DNA of 10,481 bases from Dictyoglomaceae bacterium (GCA_028276205.1 JAPYWU010000032.1:1-10481); one strand, 5' to 3'. Shown: positions 1-6,871, counted from the stretch's first letter. Numbers and translations: made by a program. The notes: generated by a model from the letters alone, not told the origin.

Positions 1-1221
1 TCCAGGTCCTAAAGCACTTATTCTTCTCTTATGGGCTAGTTCTGAAAGTGGATTTGTTTGATCCATAAATTGGGATAATGGATTTCTATTAAAGAACTCT
101 CTAACTGCTGCCATCAATGGCCTTGTACTTACTAAGTTGACTGGACTTGCCTGCTCTGTATCAGTTAATGCCATTTTTTCCCTTATTAATTTCTCTACTC
201 TTGCAAGCCCAGCTCTAAATTGGACCTGTAAAAGTTCTCCTACTGACCTTATTCTCCTATTTCCTAAATGATCAATATCATCTACATCATCTTTTCCTGT
301 TTTAACCATAGTGAGTCTTTTGATAATTTCAACAAAGTCTTCTTCAGTCAAAGCATAATTATCCAAAGGAATATTTAAACCTAACCTCTGATTAAGTTTA
401 TATCTCCCAACTTTTCCTAAATTATATTTTCTTACATCAAAAAATTGTTGCTTAATTACTCTCAAGGCTTCTTCCTCTCTGCTTGGAACATCCCCTGGTC
501 TCAATCTACTACATGCTTCAAATATTGCCTGAGTTCTATCACTTACATTATCTCTTGAAAAGGTAGTCTCAAAATAACTTAGCTCATCTTTGTCTAAATA
601 TTGTGAAAAGTAATCAAGGTCATAACCTAAAGCTCTAAGAATAAGAGATACTGGAAACTTTTTAATACCATTTGGATGAATAAATATCATTCCATTACCG
701 TCAAGTTCAAATTCTATCCATCCACCCCTTGTTGGAATAAGAGTTGCTATAATACTATGTCCTTCTTCTTGAAAAAATACACCAGGAGACCTTGTAATTT
801 GGTTTACTATAACTTTTTCCGTACCATTTACAATAAAAGTAGCTCTTTCCGTCATTTGGGGAATATTTCCCAAAAACACCATTTGTTCTTTAACATCTTT
901 TATGTTTTTATTCTCATCCTTAAAGTATAATCTTGCTCTAACATATATAGAAGATTCATAAGTAAGACCCTTCTCTAAACATTCATCAGGAGATTTTTGA
1001 GGTGGATCAATCCTGATGCCATCTTCTGTTGTAACAAACTCCAAAGAAAGCCCCTGTCTCGTGGATTCTATAGGACTTATCTCGCTTAAAACCTCTCTTA
1101 AACCGTCTTTTAAAAACCAATTAAACGAGTCGTATTGAATTTTAAGAAGATCAGGAATATTTTGAAAAATAGGTCTATCATCATCCCAAAAAACAGTAAT
1201 ATTATAATCTTTTTTCCTCAT
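1..1221 (-). CDS. rpoB: DNA-directed RNA polymerase beta subunit, N-terminal 407 residues (partial)
   Basis: This is the catalytic beta subunit of RNA polymerase, cut by the left window edge. I translated the minus strand by hand. It starts ATG at 1221, opens MRKKDYNITVFWDDDRPIF, and stays open for exactly 407 codons. Family landmarks in order are SFNWFLKDGLREV (about 32-44), IPQMTERATFIVNGTEKVIV (about 119-138), ITRSPGVFF, LRPGDVPS, VGRYKLNQRL, DDVDDIDHLGNRRIRSVGEL and the rifampicin cluster SQFMDQTNPLSELAHKRR followed by ISALGPG at the edge. The start is fixed by an AAGGAG Shine-Dalgarno (1229-1234, minus) 7 nt upstream. An ATG inside that leader (1226-1228) is out of frame. The cluster lies about 129 residues earlier than in E. 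coli, so the lobe-2 insertions are missing, much as in Thermus. The upstream gene is a UPF0016 protein rather than rplL. Identity is certain; only the C-terminal remainder is unseen. Confidence 0.98.
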   Translation of the reverse strand, partial: MRKKDYNITVFWDDDRPIFQNIPDLLKIQYDSFNWFLKDGLREVLSEISPIESTRQGLSLEFVTTEDGIRIDPPQKSPDECLEKGLTYESSIYVRARLYFKDENKNIKDVKEQMVFLGNIPQMTERATFIVNGTEKVIVNQITRSPGVFFQEEGHSIIATLIPTRGGWIEFELDGNGMIFIHPNGIKKFPVSLILRALGYDLDYFSQYLDKDELSYFETTFSRDNVSDRTQAIFEACSRLRPGDVPSREEEALRVIKQQFFDVRKYNLGKVGRYKLNQRLGLNIPLDNYALTEEDFVEIIKRLTMVKTGKDDVDDIDHLGNRRIRSVGELLQVQFRAGLARVEKLIREKMALTDTEQASPVNLVSTRPLMAAVREFFNRNPLSQFMDQTNPLSELAHKRRISALGPG

Positions 1222-1262
1222 ACCTCATCTCCTTTTCCTATTTTGAGATTAGACAAAACTAT

Positions 1263-1291
1263 ATTATACTATAGAGAGTTTATATTTAAAA
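1263..1291 (-). promoter_or_regulatory. candidate promoter of rpoB
   Basis: On the minus strand a perfect -10 hexamer TATAAT lies at 1263-1268. A weak -35 TTTTAA (3 of 6 matches) lies 17 bp upstream at 1286-1291. Transcription would start near 1256 and give a leader of about 35 nt containing the rpoB Shine-Dalgarno. The region is very AT-rich, so chance matches are likely. The support is the perfect -10 and a spacing to the gene similar to other promoters in this window. Confidence 0.4.
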
Positions 1292-1292
1292 T

Positions 1293-1329
1293 AAAAAAAA
1301 GAGGAAAAATTTCCTAAAATTTTAGGAAA
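1293..1329 (-). terminator. 20-bp perfect palindrome followed by T tracts: weak terminator or operator
   Basis: TTTCCTAAAATTTTAGGAAA (1310-1329) is a perfect 20-bp palindrome. Read on the minus strand it can fold as an 8-bp stem with an AAUU loop. T5, then CCTC, then T8 follow (1309 down to 1293), which is the layout of a rho-independent terminator for the UPF0016 gene ending 55 bp upstream. The stem has only two G-C pairs, which would be very weak in a thermophile. A protein-binding operator just upstream of the candidate rpoB promoter is the alternative. On the plus strand no T run follows. Confidence 0.4.
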
Positions 1330-1384
1330 AATATTCTTTTATTTGCGCTTTTAACTTTATTTTTCTTATTTTTGTTTTTTCTCT

Positions 1385-1666
1385 TTAATTTTTAATCACA
1401 ATAAAGAGCCCTATCAAAATAAATAATATACCGACAATTTTATCAAATATATTCTTAGGAATATATCTTGTCAATAAATCACCAAGAAAAGCTCCTATAA
1501 AAGAAATTAAAGACAAAGCCAAAGCTGCACCTAAAAAAACCCAAAAGGGTTGTTTTGTTTTCACAGAGAGGCTTATAACAGCAAGTTGAGTTTTATCACC
1601 AAGCTCTGCTAAAAATAATGTTCCAAAAGTAAGAAAAAGTATTTCTATCTTACTTTTTAAGTCCAA
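1385..1666 (-). CDS. single-domain UPF0016/GDT1-family membrane protein, probable Mn2+ (or Ca2+) exporter
   Basis: This 93-residue inner-membrane protein belongs to the UPF0016 (GDT1/TMEM165/MneA) family, whose studied members move Mn2+ or Ca2+ across membranes. The family signature E-x-G-D-K-T is clear at 21-26 within LAELGDKTQLA. Hydrophobic segments lie at about 8-20, 41-66 and 73-91. Most members are about 190-220 residues with two copies of the motif in inverted halves. This one has a single half and would have to work as a dimer or with a partner. The start is TTG at 1666, chosen because a strong GGAGGTG (1674-1680, minus) lies 7 nt upstream; the nearby ATG and GTG codons run straight into a TAA. 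It is divergent from the MFS gene and upstream of rpoB on the same strand. Family assignment is firm; the ion is inferred. Confidence 0.88.
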   Translation of the reverse strand: MDLKSKIEILFLTFGTLFLAELGDKTQLAVISLSVKTKQPFWVFLGAALALSLISFIGAFLGDLLTRYIPKNIFDKIVGILFILIGLFIVIKN

Positions 1667-1702
1667 TTTATAACACCTCCATGCTATAAGCTACAAATGA
1701 GT

Positions 1703-1731
1703 AGTATAATATATATCTAAATTATTTACAA
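1703..1731 (-). promoter_or_regulatory. candidate promoter of the UPF0016 gene
   Basis: On the minus strand TTGTAA (1726-1731, 4 of 6 -35 matches) and TATACT (1703-1708, 5 of 6 -10 matches) are separated by exactly 17 bp. The start would fall near 1696, leaving about a 30-nt leader before the TTG start codon. This is the best two-box promoter match I see in the window. Its -35 box overlaps the edge of the MFS gene's Shine-Dalgarno on the other strand. Confidence 0.5.
1705..1710 (+). promoter_or_regulatory. candidate -10 box for the MFS transporter gene
   Basis: A perfect TATAAT on the plus strand lies 37 bp before the MFS start codon. This spacing is close to that of the rpoB, UPF0016 and aspS candidates. 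No recognisable -35 and no extended TGn element precede it, so the support is weak. It overlaps the -10 of the opposing UPF0016 promoter almost completely. Confidence 0.3.
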
Positions 1732-1739
1732 GGAGGTGA
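1731..1739 (+). promoter_or_regulatory. Shine-Dalgarno that decides the MFS start codon
   Basis: AGGAGGTGA is a near-perfect anti-16S match 8 nt before the ATG at 1748. It contains an in-frame GTG (1736-1738) that would extend the protein by four residues. That codon lies inside the ribosome-binding site and has no site of its own, so the ATG is the likely start. Confidence 0.85.
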
Positions 1740-1747
1740 AACAACAA

Positions 1748-2911
1748 ATGTGGAATGTGATAATTACTGGTATAGCAAGTTTTCTTACGGATATAAGTAC
1801 AGAGATGTTCTATCCTTTAATATCCTTCTATCTTCTTGCTTTAGGGGCAGGACCTGCCATATTAGGAATAGTGGAAGGTTTTGCCGAAAGTTTAGCATCT
1901 CTTTTAAAAGTTTATTCAGGTTATATTTCAGACAAAATTAGAAAAAGAAAACCTATCGCAATAGCAGGATATGCTTTTTCAGCCTTTGGAAAAATCTTTT
2001 TATATCTTGCAAGTTCATGGATTGGAGTTTTTGTGGGTAGACTTCTTGACAGATTTGGTAAAGGAATAAGGACTGCTCCACGAGATGCACTTATTGCAGA
2101 ATCTTCTATAGAAAATCGAGGAAAAGCATTTGGACTTCATAGAGCAATGGATACACTTGGGGCTTTTCTTGGGGTTTTATTATCCATATGGATAATAAGT
2201 TCTTTGGGAATCAAAGAAACATCCTCTAACTTGTCCCTTTACATACCTACCTTTAAAAAGATAATATTAATAAGTATAATTCCAGCATTTCTTGGTGTCT
2301 TAGTATTATTCCTTGCAAAAGAGACCATGAAACATAATTCAACATCTAAAGCAACTTTAAAACTAAAATGGAGAGATCTGGATAAAAGATTAAAAGCTTT
2401 TCTAATATTTACTTTTATATTTACCCTTGGAAATTCCTCTAACCAGTTTCTATTTTTAAGGGCTAAAAACTTAGGTGCATCAATGCTTGATGTACTTTTT
2501 CTTTATCTTTTATATAACTTAATTTATACATTATTCTCATTTCCTGCAGGAGCTTTATCAGATAAAGTAGGGCGTAAAAAAATCTTGATTATAGGATATT
2601 TATTCTATGGTTTAGTATACTTAGGCTTTGGATTTGTATCTAAATATTCCTATTTATGGTTACTTTTTGGACTTTATGGATTTTATATATCCTTTACAGA
2701 AGGGGTTGAAAAGGCTCTTATTGCTGATCTTGCCCCATCAGATTTAAGAGCCACAGTAATTGGACTTCATGCTACCTTGGTAGGTATAGGATTATTTCCA
2801 GCCTCATTCTTAGCAGGTCTTTTATGGAATTATTTCGGACCGTCTGCTCCTTTTCTCTTTGGAGGATTTTTAGGAATACTCTCAGCTATAGGTTTAATCT
2901 TTATTCTTTAA
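1748..2911 (+). CDS. major facilitator superfamily (MFS) transporter, substrate unknown
   Basis: This 387-residue multi-spanning membrane protein has the length and hydrophobic periodicity of a 12-helix MFS carrier. MFS motif A loops appear in both halves: GYISDKIRKRKP (58-69) and GALSDKVGRKK (268-278). A long conserved-looking segment, GRLLDRFGKGIRTAPRDALI (97-116), follows the first. Its counterpart in the second half, EKALIADLAPSDLRATVIGL (321-340), shows the ancestral duplication. A charged loop (about 191-216) links the halves. The C terminus stops right after the last helix with no tail. The start is ATG 1748, with the Shine-Dalgarno at 1731-1739. It is divergent from the UPF0016 gene and ends only 27 bp before rel, so read-through into rel is possible. 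I cannot name the substrate: a drug or metabolite exporter is as likely as an importer. Confidence 0.92.
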   Translation: MWNVIITGIASFLTDISTEMFYPLISFYLLALGAGPAILGIVEGFAESLASLLKVYSGYISDKIRKRKPIAIAGYAFSAFGKIFLYLASSWIGVFVGRLLDRFGKGIRTAPRDALIAESSIENRGKAFGLHRAMDTLGAFLGVLLSIWIISSLGIKETSSNLSLYIPTFKKIILISIIPAFLGVLVLFLAKETMKHNSTSKATLKLKWRDLDKRLKAFLIFTFIFTLGNSSNQFLFLRAKNLGASMLDVLFLYLLYNLIYTLFSFPAGALSDKVGRKKILIIGYLFYGLVYLGFGFVSKYSYLWLLFGLYGFYISFTEGVEKALIADLAPSDLRATVIGLHATLVGIGLFPASFLAGLLWNYFGPSAPFLFGGFLGILSAIGLIFIL

Positions 2912-2928
2912 CATTTTTATAGTATAAT
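2900..2928 (+). promoter_or_regulatory. candidate promoter driving rel and the downstream cluster
   Basis: A perfect TATAAT (2923-2928) has a poor -35 TTTATT (2900-2905, 3 of 6) at 17-bp spacing, the latter inside the end of the MFS gene. Transcription would begin near 2935, only a few bases before the rel ATG at 2939. The same AGTATAAT string precedes the rpoB and MFS genes. It would serve the whole rel-to-purA cluster. Confidence 0.4.
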
Positions 2929-2938
2929 TAATAAAATT

Positions 2939-5119
2939 ATGAAAGATGAGGAAGGCTTACTTCAGGAGTTATTACAAGCATCAAATAACAAATACTCTTC
3001 AGAAAACCTGAAGAAAGCCTTCCTTTTTGCCCAAAAAGCACATAAAGACCAATTCAGAAAATCTGGAGAACCCTACATAACTCACCCTGTTGAGGTTGCC
3101 AAAATACTTATAAATCTTGGAATGGAGGAAACTGTAGTAATAGCAGGTTTACTTCACGATGTTTTAGAGGATACAAATGTTACACCTTTAGAATTGGAAA
3201 AGGAATTTGGGAAAGATGTACTCTCCTTAGTAGATGCTATTACAAAATTAGAAAGATTGAGTTTTTATCCCACAGAAGCTTATAAAGCCCAAAATTTGAG
3301 AAAAATGTTTATAGCAATGGCAAAAGACATAAGAGTAATAATAATCAAACTTGCAGATAGATTACATAACATGCAAACCCTCCAATACCATGAGGAAGAA
3401 AAAAGAAAAAGAATAGCAAAAGAAACATTAGAAATATATGCACCCCTTGCTCATAGATTAGGTGTTTGGGATATAAAGTGGAGATTAGAAGATTTAGCTT
3501 TTAGATATTTAGAACCAGATAAATATCATTATGTAGCTAACAAAGTAGCTGAAACAAGAAAAAAGAGAGAAGAATTTATTGAGAAAGCTATAGAAATAAT
3601 TAAAGAAGAACTTAAGAAAGCCAATATAGAAGCAGAGGTTACTGGAAGAGCAAAACATCTCTATAGTATTTATCAAAAAATGATTCGTAGAGGAATAGAA
3701 ATAGAAGAAATGTATGATTTACTAGGTGTAAGAATTATAGTAAACAGTGAGATAGAATGTTATGAAGTATTGGGAATTATTCATAATTTATGGAGACCAG
3801 TTCCTGGAAGGTTTAAAGATTATATTGCCAATAAAAAATCCAATAACTATCAGTCTCTTCACACTACAGTAATTGCTATGGATGGAAAACCTCTTGAAGT
3901 ACAGATTAGAACATGGGAGATGCATAGAATAGCAGAATATGGAGTTGCTGCCCATTGGCTTTATAAAGAAGAGATAAAGAAGCCCGATTCTTTTGAGGAA
4001 AAATTATCATGGTTAAGACAATTACTTGAATGGCAAAAAGAATTATTGGATGATCAAGAATTCTTAGATTCTATAAGAAGTGATCTTTTTGAAAGGGAGA
4101 TCTATGTTTTTACTCCTAAAGGAGATATTATTGCATTACCTCAGGGATCAACTCCTTTAGATTTTGCCTATGCTATACATACCGAAGTAGGCCATAGATG
4201 TAGAGGGGCTAAAGTAAATGGTAAAATAGTCCCTTTGAATTATGTCCTTCAAAATGGAGATATTGTTGAAATTATAACAAGCAAAGAAGAGGGAAAACCA
4301 AGCAGAGACTGGCTTAATATTGTAAGAACAAGTCAAGCTAAAAATAAGATAAAGCAATACTTTAAAAAATTAGCAAGAGAGGAAACACTTCAAAAAGCCA
4401 AAGAAATTCTTGAGAGCGAAATAAAGAAAAATGAAGATTGGCTAAAAGAAGTCTTAAATAAAGATGAGATTTCTATAAATGATTTGTTAGAATCTTACAT
4501 TGGTAAGAATTTCTTAAATGAACATGGCTTTAAAGAAATAGAATCTTTCCTACTTAGCTTAGGTACTGGAGAAATAACCCCGCAACAGTTTATTGAAAGG
4601 TTTAAGAAAGAGCTTAAAAAAGAGATAATAGTGACCTTAGCTGAAACTGAAAAAAACAAATTAGTAGAAGGTCTCGAAATATCAGGATTAGACAATATTA
4701 TGATTAGAATTGCAGAATGTTGTAATCCTATACCAGGAGACGAAGTTATGGGTTATGTATCAAAAGGTAGGGGTATAGTAGTGCATAGGAGAAATTGCCC
4801 TAATCTTATACATCTTCAAAATAGATATCCAGAGAGAGTTATTCCCATTGAATGGCAAAAACTCAAAGGCGGAGGAAAATATAAAACAGGCATTGAAATA
4901 GATGCTATAGACAGAGTAGGCTTATTAAAAGATCTAATAGAGAGAATCTCGCAGGCAAGAATAAATATCTTAGACTTAGGAACAAAGGTTGGAAAAGATG
5001 GTATAGCAAGAATAAAAGTAGTTATAGAGATTGACAATCCTTTGACCTTCAATTATCTTATGGAAGAGATTAAGAAATTATCTGATGTTATTTCAGTCAG
5101 AAGAGCTGCGAGAATATAA
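2939..5119 (+). CDS. rel: bifunctional (p)ppGpp synthetase/hydrolase, Rel (RelA/SpoT family)
   Basis: This cytosolic enzyme of the stringent response makes (p)ppGpp from ATP plus GDP/GTP and also degrades it. It is 726 residues, the usual long-RSH length. The hydrolase HD domain is intact: H49 in ITHP, H73-D74 in LLHDVLEDT, and D140/N144 in KLADRLHNM. The synthetase domain carries RAKHLYSIYQKM (237-248), DLLGVRIIV, GRFKDYIANKKSNNYQSLHT (290-309) and EVQIRTWEMHRIAEYG (320-335). RFKD is the RXKD type found in bifunctional enzymes, not the EXDD of synthetase-only RelA. TGS spans about 386-447, the Cys-rich zinc-finger region 590-622 (C594, C595, H616, C620), and ACT about 649-726. No Shine-Dalgarno precedes the ATG, and no other usable start lies before H49. 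It abuts dtd (TAA then ATG). Confidence 0.97.
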   Translation: MKDEEGLLQELLQASNNKYSSENLKKAFLFAQKAHKDQFRKSGEPYITHPVEVAKILINLGMEETVVIAGLLHDVLEDTNVTPLELEKEFGKDVLSLVDAITKLERLSFYPTEAYKAQNLRKMFIAMAKDIRVIIIKLADRLHNMQTLQYHEEEKRKRIAKETLEIYAPLAHRLGVWDIKWRLEDLAFRYLEPDKYHYVANKVAETRKKREEFIEKAIEIIKEELKKANIEAEVTGRAKHLYSIYQKMIRRGIEIEEMYDLLGVRIIVNSEIECYEVLGIIHNLWRPVPGRFKDYIANKKSNNYQSLHTTVIAMDGKPLEVQIRTWEMHRIAEYGVAAHWLYKEEIKKPDSFEEKLSWLRQLLEWQKELLDDQEFLDSIRSDLFEREIYVFTPKGDIIALPQGSTPLDFAYAIHTEVGHRCRGAKVNGKIVPLNYVLQNGDIVEIITSKEEGKPSRDWLNIVRTSQAKNKIKQYFKKLAREETLQKAKEILESEIKKNEDWLKEVLNKDEISINDLLESYIGKNFLNEHGFKEIESFLLSLGTGEITPQQFIERFKKELKKEIIVTLAETEKNKLVEGLEISGLDNIMIRIAECCNPIPGDEVMGYVSKGRGIVVHRRNCPNLIHLQNRYPERVIPIEWQKLKGGGKYKTGIEIDAIDRVGLLKDLIERISQARINILDLGTKVGKDGIARIKVVIEIDNPLTFNYLMEEIKKLSDVISVRRAARI

Positions 5120-5590
5120 ATGAGAATAGTCATACAGAGAGTAAAAAGAGCAGAAGTAAGAGTAAAAGGAGAAGTAATAGGTAAAATTTCTAAAGGCCTT
5201 CTAATCCTCTTGGGAATAGCTCAAGAAGATTCAGAAGATGATGTTAAAATCTTAGTAGACAAAATTATTAACTTAAGAATTTTCTCAGATGAAGAGGGGA
5301 AAATGAACTTAAGCATCAAAGAAATAAATGGAGAAATTCTTGTAGTCTCTCAATTTACCTTATATGCTGATTGTAGGAGGGGAAGAAGGCCAGATTTTAC
5401 AAAGGCTGCAGAAAAAGAAAAAGCCTTTTATCTCTACAAAAAATTTATAGAGTATATAAAAACATATATAGAAAAAGTACAAGAAGGAGAATTTCAGGCT
5501 CATATGGAAGTTGAACTAATCAATGATGGTCCGGTAACTATTATAATTGATACGGAAGATCTTAAAAAACCAAGGAGGGCTAAAGAATGA
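5120..5590 (+). CDS. dtd: D-aminoacyl-tRNA deacylase
   Basis: Dtd hydrolyses D-amino acids (and glycine wrongly loaded on tRNA-Ala) from tRNA and so keeps D-residues out of proteins. It is a small cytosolic homodimer. At 156 residues it is slightly longer than the usual 145-150, owing to a basic C-terminal tail. Both active-site signatures are present: SQFTLYAD (77-84) and NDGPVT (135-140), the latter carrying the cross-subunit Gly-cisPro element. RRGRRPDF (86-93) is also a family hallmark. The ATG directly follows the rel stop codon and only a weak purine stretch precedes it, so translational coupling to rel is likely. It overlaps hisS by 4 bp (ATGA). The rel-dtd pair is a common arrangement in Firmicutes. 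Confidence 0.97.
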   Translation: MRIVIQRVKRAEVRVKGEVIGKISKGLLILLGIAQEDSEDDVKILVDKIINLRIFSDEEGKMNLSIKEINGEILVVSQFTLYADCRRGRRPDFTKAAEKEKAFYLYKKFIEYIKTYIEKVQEGEFQAHMEVELINDGPVTIIIDTEDLKKPRRAKE

Positions 5591-6840
5591 ACATAGAACT
5601 TCCCCGTGGAGTACAAGATATACTTCCTGAAGATATTCCATATTGGCATCTTATAGAAAATACAGCTAGAAAACTTTTTGAGTCTTATAACTATGAAGAA
5701 ATAAGAACTCCCATATTTGAATACACAGAACTTTTTAGAAAAGGAACTGGTGAAACTACCGATATTGTAATGAAAGAAATGTATACCTTTACAGATAAAA
5801 AGGGGCGTTCTCTTACGTTAAGGCCAGAAGGTACTCCAGGAGTTATAAGAGCCTTCCTCACAAACAAAATATACAATCAGAAACCTGTATGGAAAGTATA
5901 TTATATTGGTCCTATGTTTAGATATGAAAGACCTCAAGCAGGAAGATATAGACAATTTCATCAATTAGGAGTAGAGGTCTTAGGAAGAAAAGATCCATAT
6001 ATAGATTTTGAAGTAATAAAATTAGCGGTAGACCTTTTGAAAAACCTTAAGTTGGAAAATTTAGAGGTTGAAATAAATTCATTAGGATGTATGAAATGTA
6101 GACCAAATTATAGAGAAGCTCTTATAAACTATTTCAGAAAATATGAAGATCAACTTTCTTCCATAGATAAAGAAAGATTAGAAAGAAATCCATTAAGATT
6201 GCTAGACTCAAAAGATGAAAAACTTATTGCTTTAAAAGATCAGGCTCCACAGCCTATTGATTATCTTTGCGATGAATGTAAACTACACTTTGAAAAAGTA
6301 CAAAAATATTTAACCTTAGATAATATCAGATACAAATTAAGCCCCAAACTGGTAAGAGGACTTGACTATTATACAAGAACCGTCTTTGAGATTACCACTA
6401 CATCTCTTGGATCTCAGAATGCAGTAGTCGGAGGAGGAAGATATGATAATTTAGTAGAAACTTATGGTGGACCTTCTACTCCTGGACTTGGTTTTGCCCT
6501 TGGTATGGAAAGACTTATTATTCTTTTAAAACAGCAAAACCATATAACATTACCCTATCGCCCTCTTATATTTGTTACCCTTTCTGAAGAACATGTAGAG
6601 ACTGGTATAAAACTTGCAAATATATTAAGGGGAAAATACAGAGTTGACATGGGATCTCCTCAAGAAAATTTAAGAACTCAATTAAAATGGGCAGATAAAT
6701 TAGGAAGTGATCTTGTGATATTCTTAAATGAAGAGATTGCAAAAAATAAACTTAAGATAAAGAATTTCAAGACAGGAGAAGAAAAATATCTAGATTTAAA
6801 CCTTAATACTATCTTAGAAGATATTGAGTCTATGTTATAA
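5587..6840 (+). CDS. hisS: histidyl-tRNA synthetase
   Basis: This class II synthetase charges tRNA-His with histidine. It is 417 residues, the normal bacterial length. The N terminus ELPRGVQDILPED is typical. Motif 2 is FRYERPQAGRYRQFHQLG (111-128). The histidine-binding HisA segment is VRGLDYYTRTVFE (256-268), with GGGRYD at 282-287 and motif 3 GLGFALGMERL at 300-310. The C-terminal anticodon-binding domain (about 325-417) has NLRTQLKWADKLGSDLVIFL. The insertion domain carries two CxxC pairs (C168/C171 and C228/C231), which suggest a zinc site. The start is ATG 5587, 8 nt after GGAGG (5574-5578), and it overlaps the dtd stop. A candidate internal promoter overlaps its stop codon. It sits with rel, dtd and aspS, as in many Firmicutes. 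Confidence 0.98.
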   Translation: MNIELPRGVQDILPEDIPYWHLIENTARKLFESYNYEEIRTPIFEYTELFRKGTGETTDIVMKEMYTFTDKKGRSLTLRPEGTPGVIRAFLTNKIYNQKPVWKVYYIGPMFRYERPQAGRYRQFHQLGVEVLGRKDPYIDFEVIKLAVDLLKNLKLENLEVEINSLGCMKCRPNYREALINYFRKYEDQLSSIDKERLERNPLRLLDSKDEKLIALKDQAPQPIDYLCDECKLHFEKVQKYLTLDNIRYKLSPKLVRGLDYYTRTVFEITTTSLGSQNAVVGGGRYDNLVETYGGPSTPGLGFALGMERLIILLKQQNHITLPYRPLIFVTLSEEHVETGIKLANILRGKYRVDMGSPQENLRTQLKWADKLGSDLVIFLNEEIAKNKLKIKNFKTGEEKYLDLNLNTILEDIESML

Positions 6841-6841
6841 T
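6813..6841 (+). promoter_or_regulatory. candidate internal promoter upstream of aspS
   Basis: An extended -10, TGTTATAAT (6833-6841), overlaps the hisS stop codon. A poor -35, CTTAGA (6813-6818), lies 17 bp upstream. The start would fall near 6848, about 32 nt before the preferred aspS start. This could let aspS and the genes after it be expressed apart from rel. A chance match is possible in DNA this AT-rich. Confidence 0.33.
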
Positions 6842-6865
6842 TACAAAGAATTTCACACAAGGGAA

Positions 6866-6871
6866 AGGTGG
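6866..6871 (+). promoter_or_regulatory. ribosome binding site that decides the aspS start
   Basis: AGGTGG lies 8 nt before TTG at 6880. An in-frame GTG at 6868 sits inside this site and has only a poorly spaced purine run before it. Starting at TTG gives MKRNYYCG, matching the usual AspRS N terminus (MRTEYCG in E. coli). The GTG start would add four residues (MGKN). Confidence 0.65.

Noticed and set aside
676..930. Plus-strand 84-codon open frame, MNKYHSITVKFKF...
   Set aside because: It lies entirely antisense to rpoB, has an unusual composition without family features, and has no convincing ribosome site. The rpoB reading of the same DNA is unmistakable.
1226..1228. ATG in the rpoB leader (minus strand) as a start
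   Set aside because: It overlaps the Shine-Dalgarno and is 7 nt upstream, out of frame with rpoB.
1135..1317. Plus-strand 60-codon open frame spanning the rpoB start and leader
   Set aside because: It overlaps the rpoB start, its promoter and the palindrome, has low-complexity Lys/Ile/Asn content, and has no ribosome site. It is a by-product of AT-rich DNA.
1736..1747. GTG at 1736 as the start of the MFS gene
   Set aside because: The GTG is inside the AGGAGGTGA ribosome site, which is correctly spaced for the ATG at 1748.
4157..5052. Three minus-strand open frames of 66-78 codons inside rel
   Set aside because: They are antisense shadows of the TGS, zinc-finger and ACT coding regions, with no family resemblance or ribosome sites.
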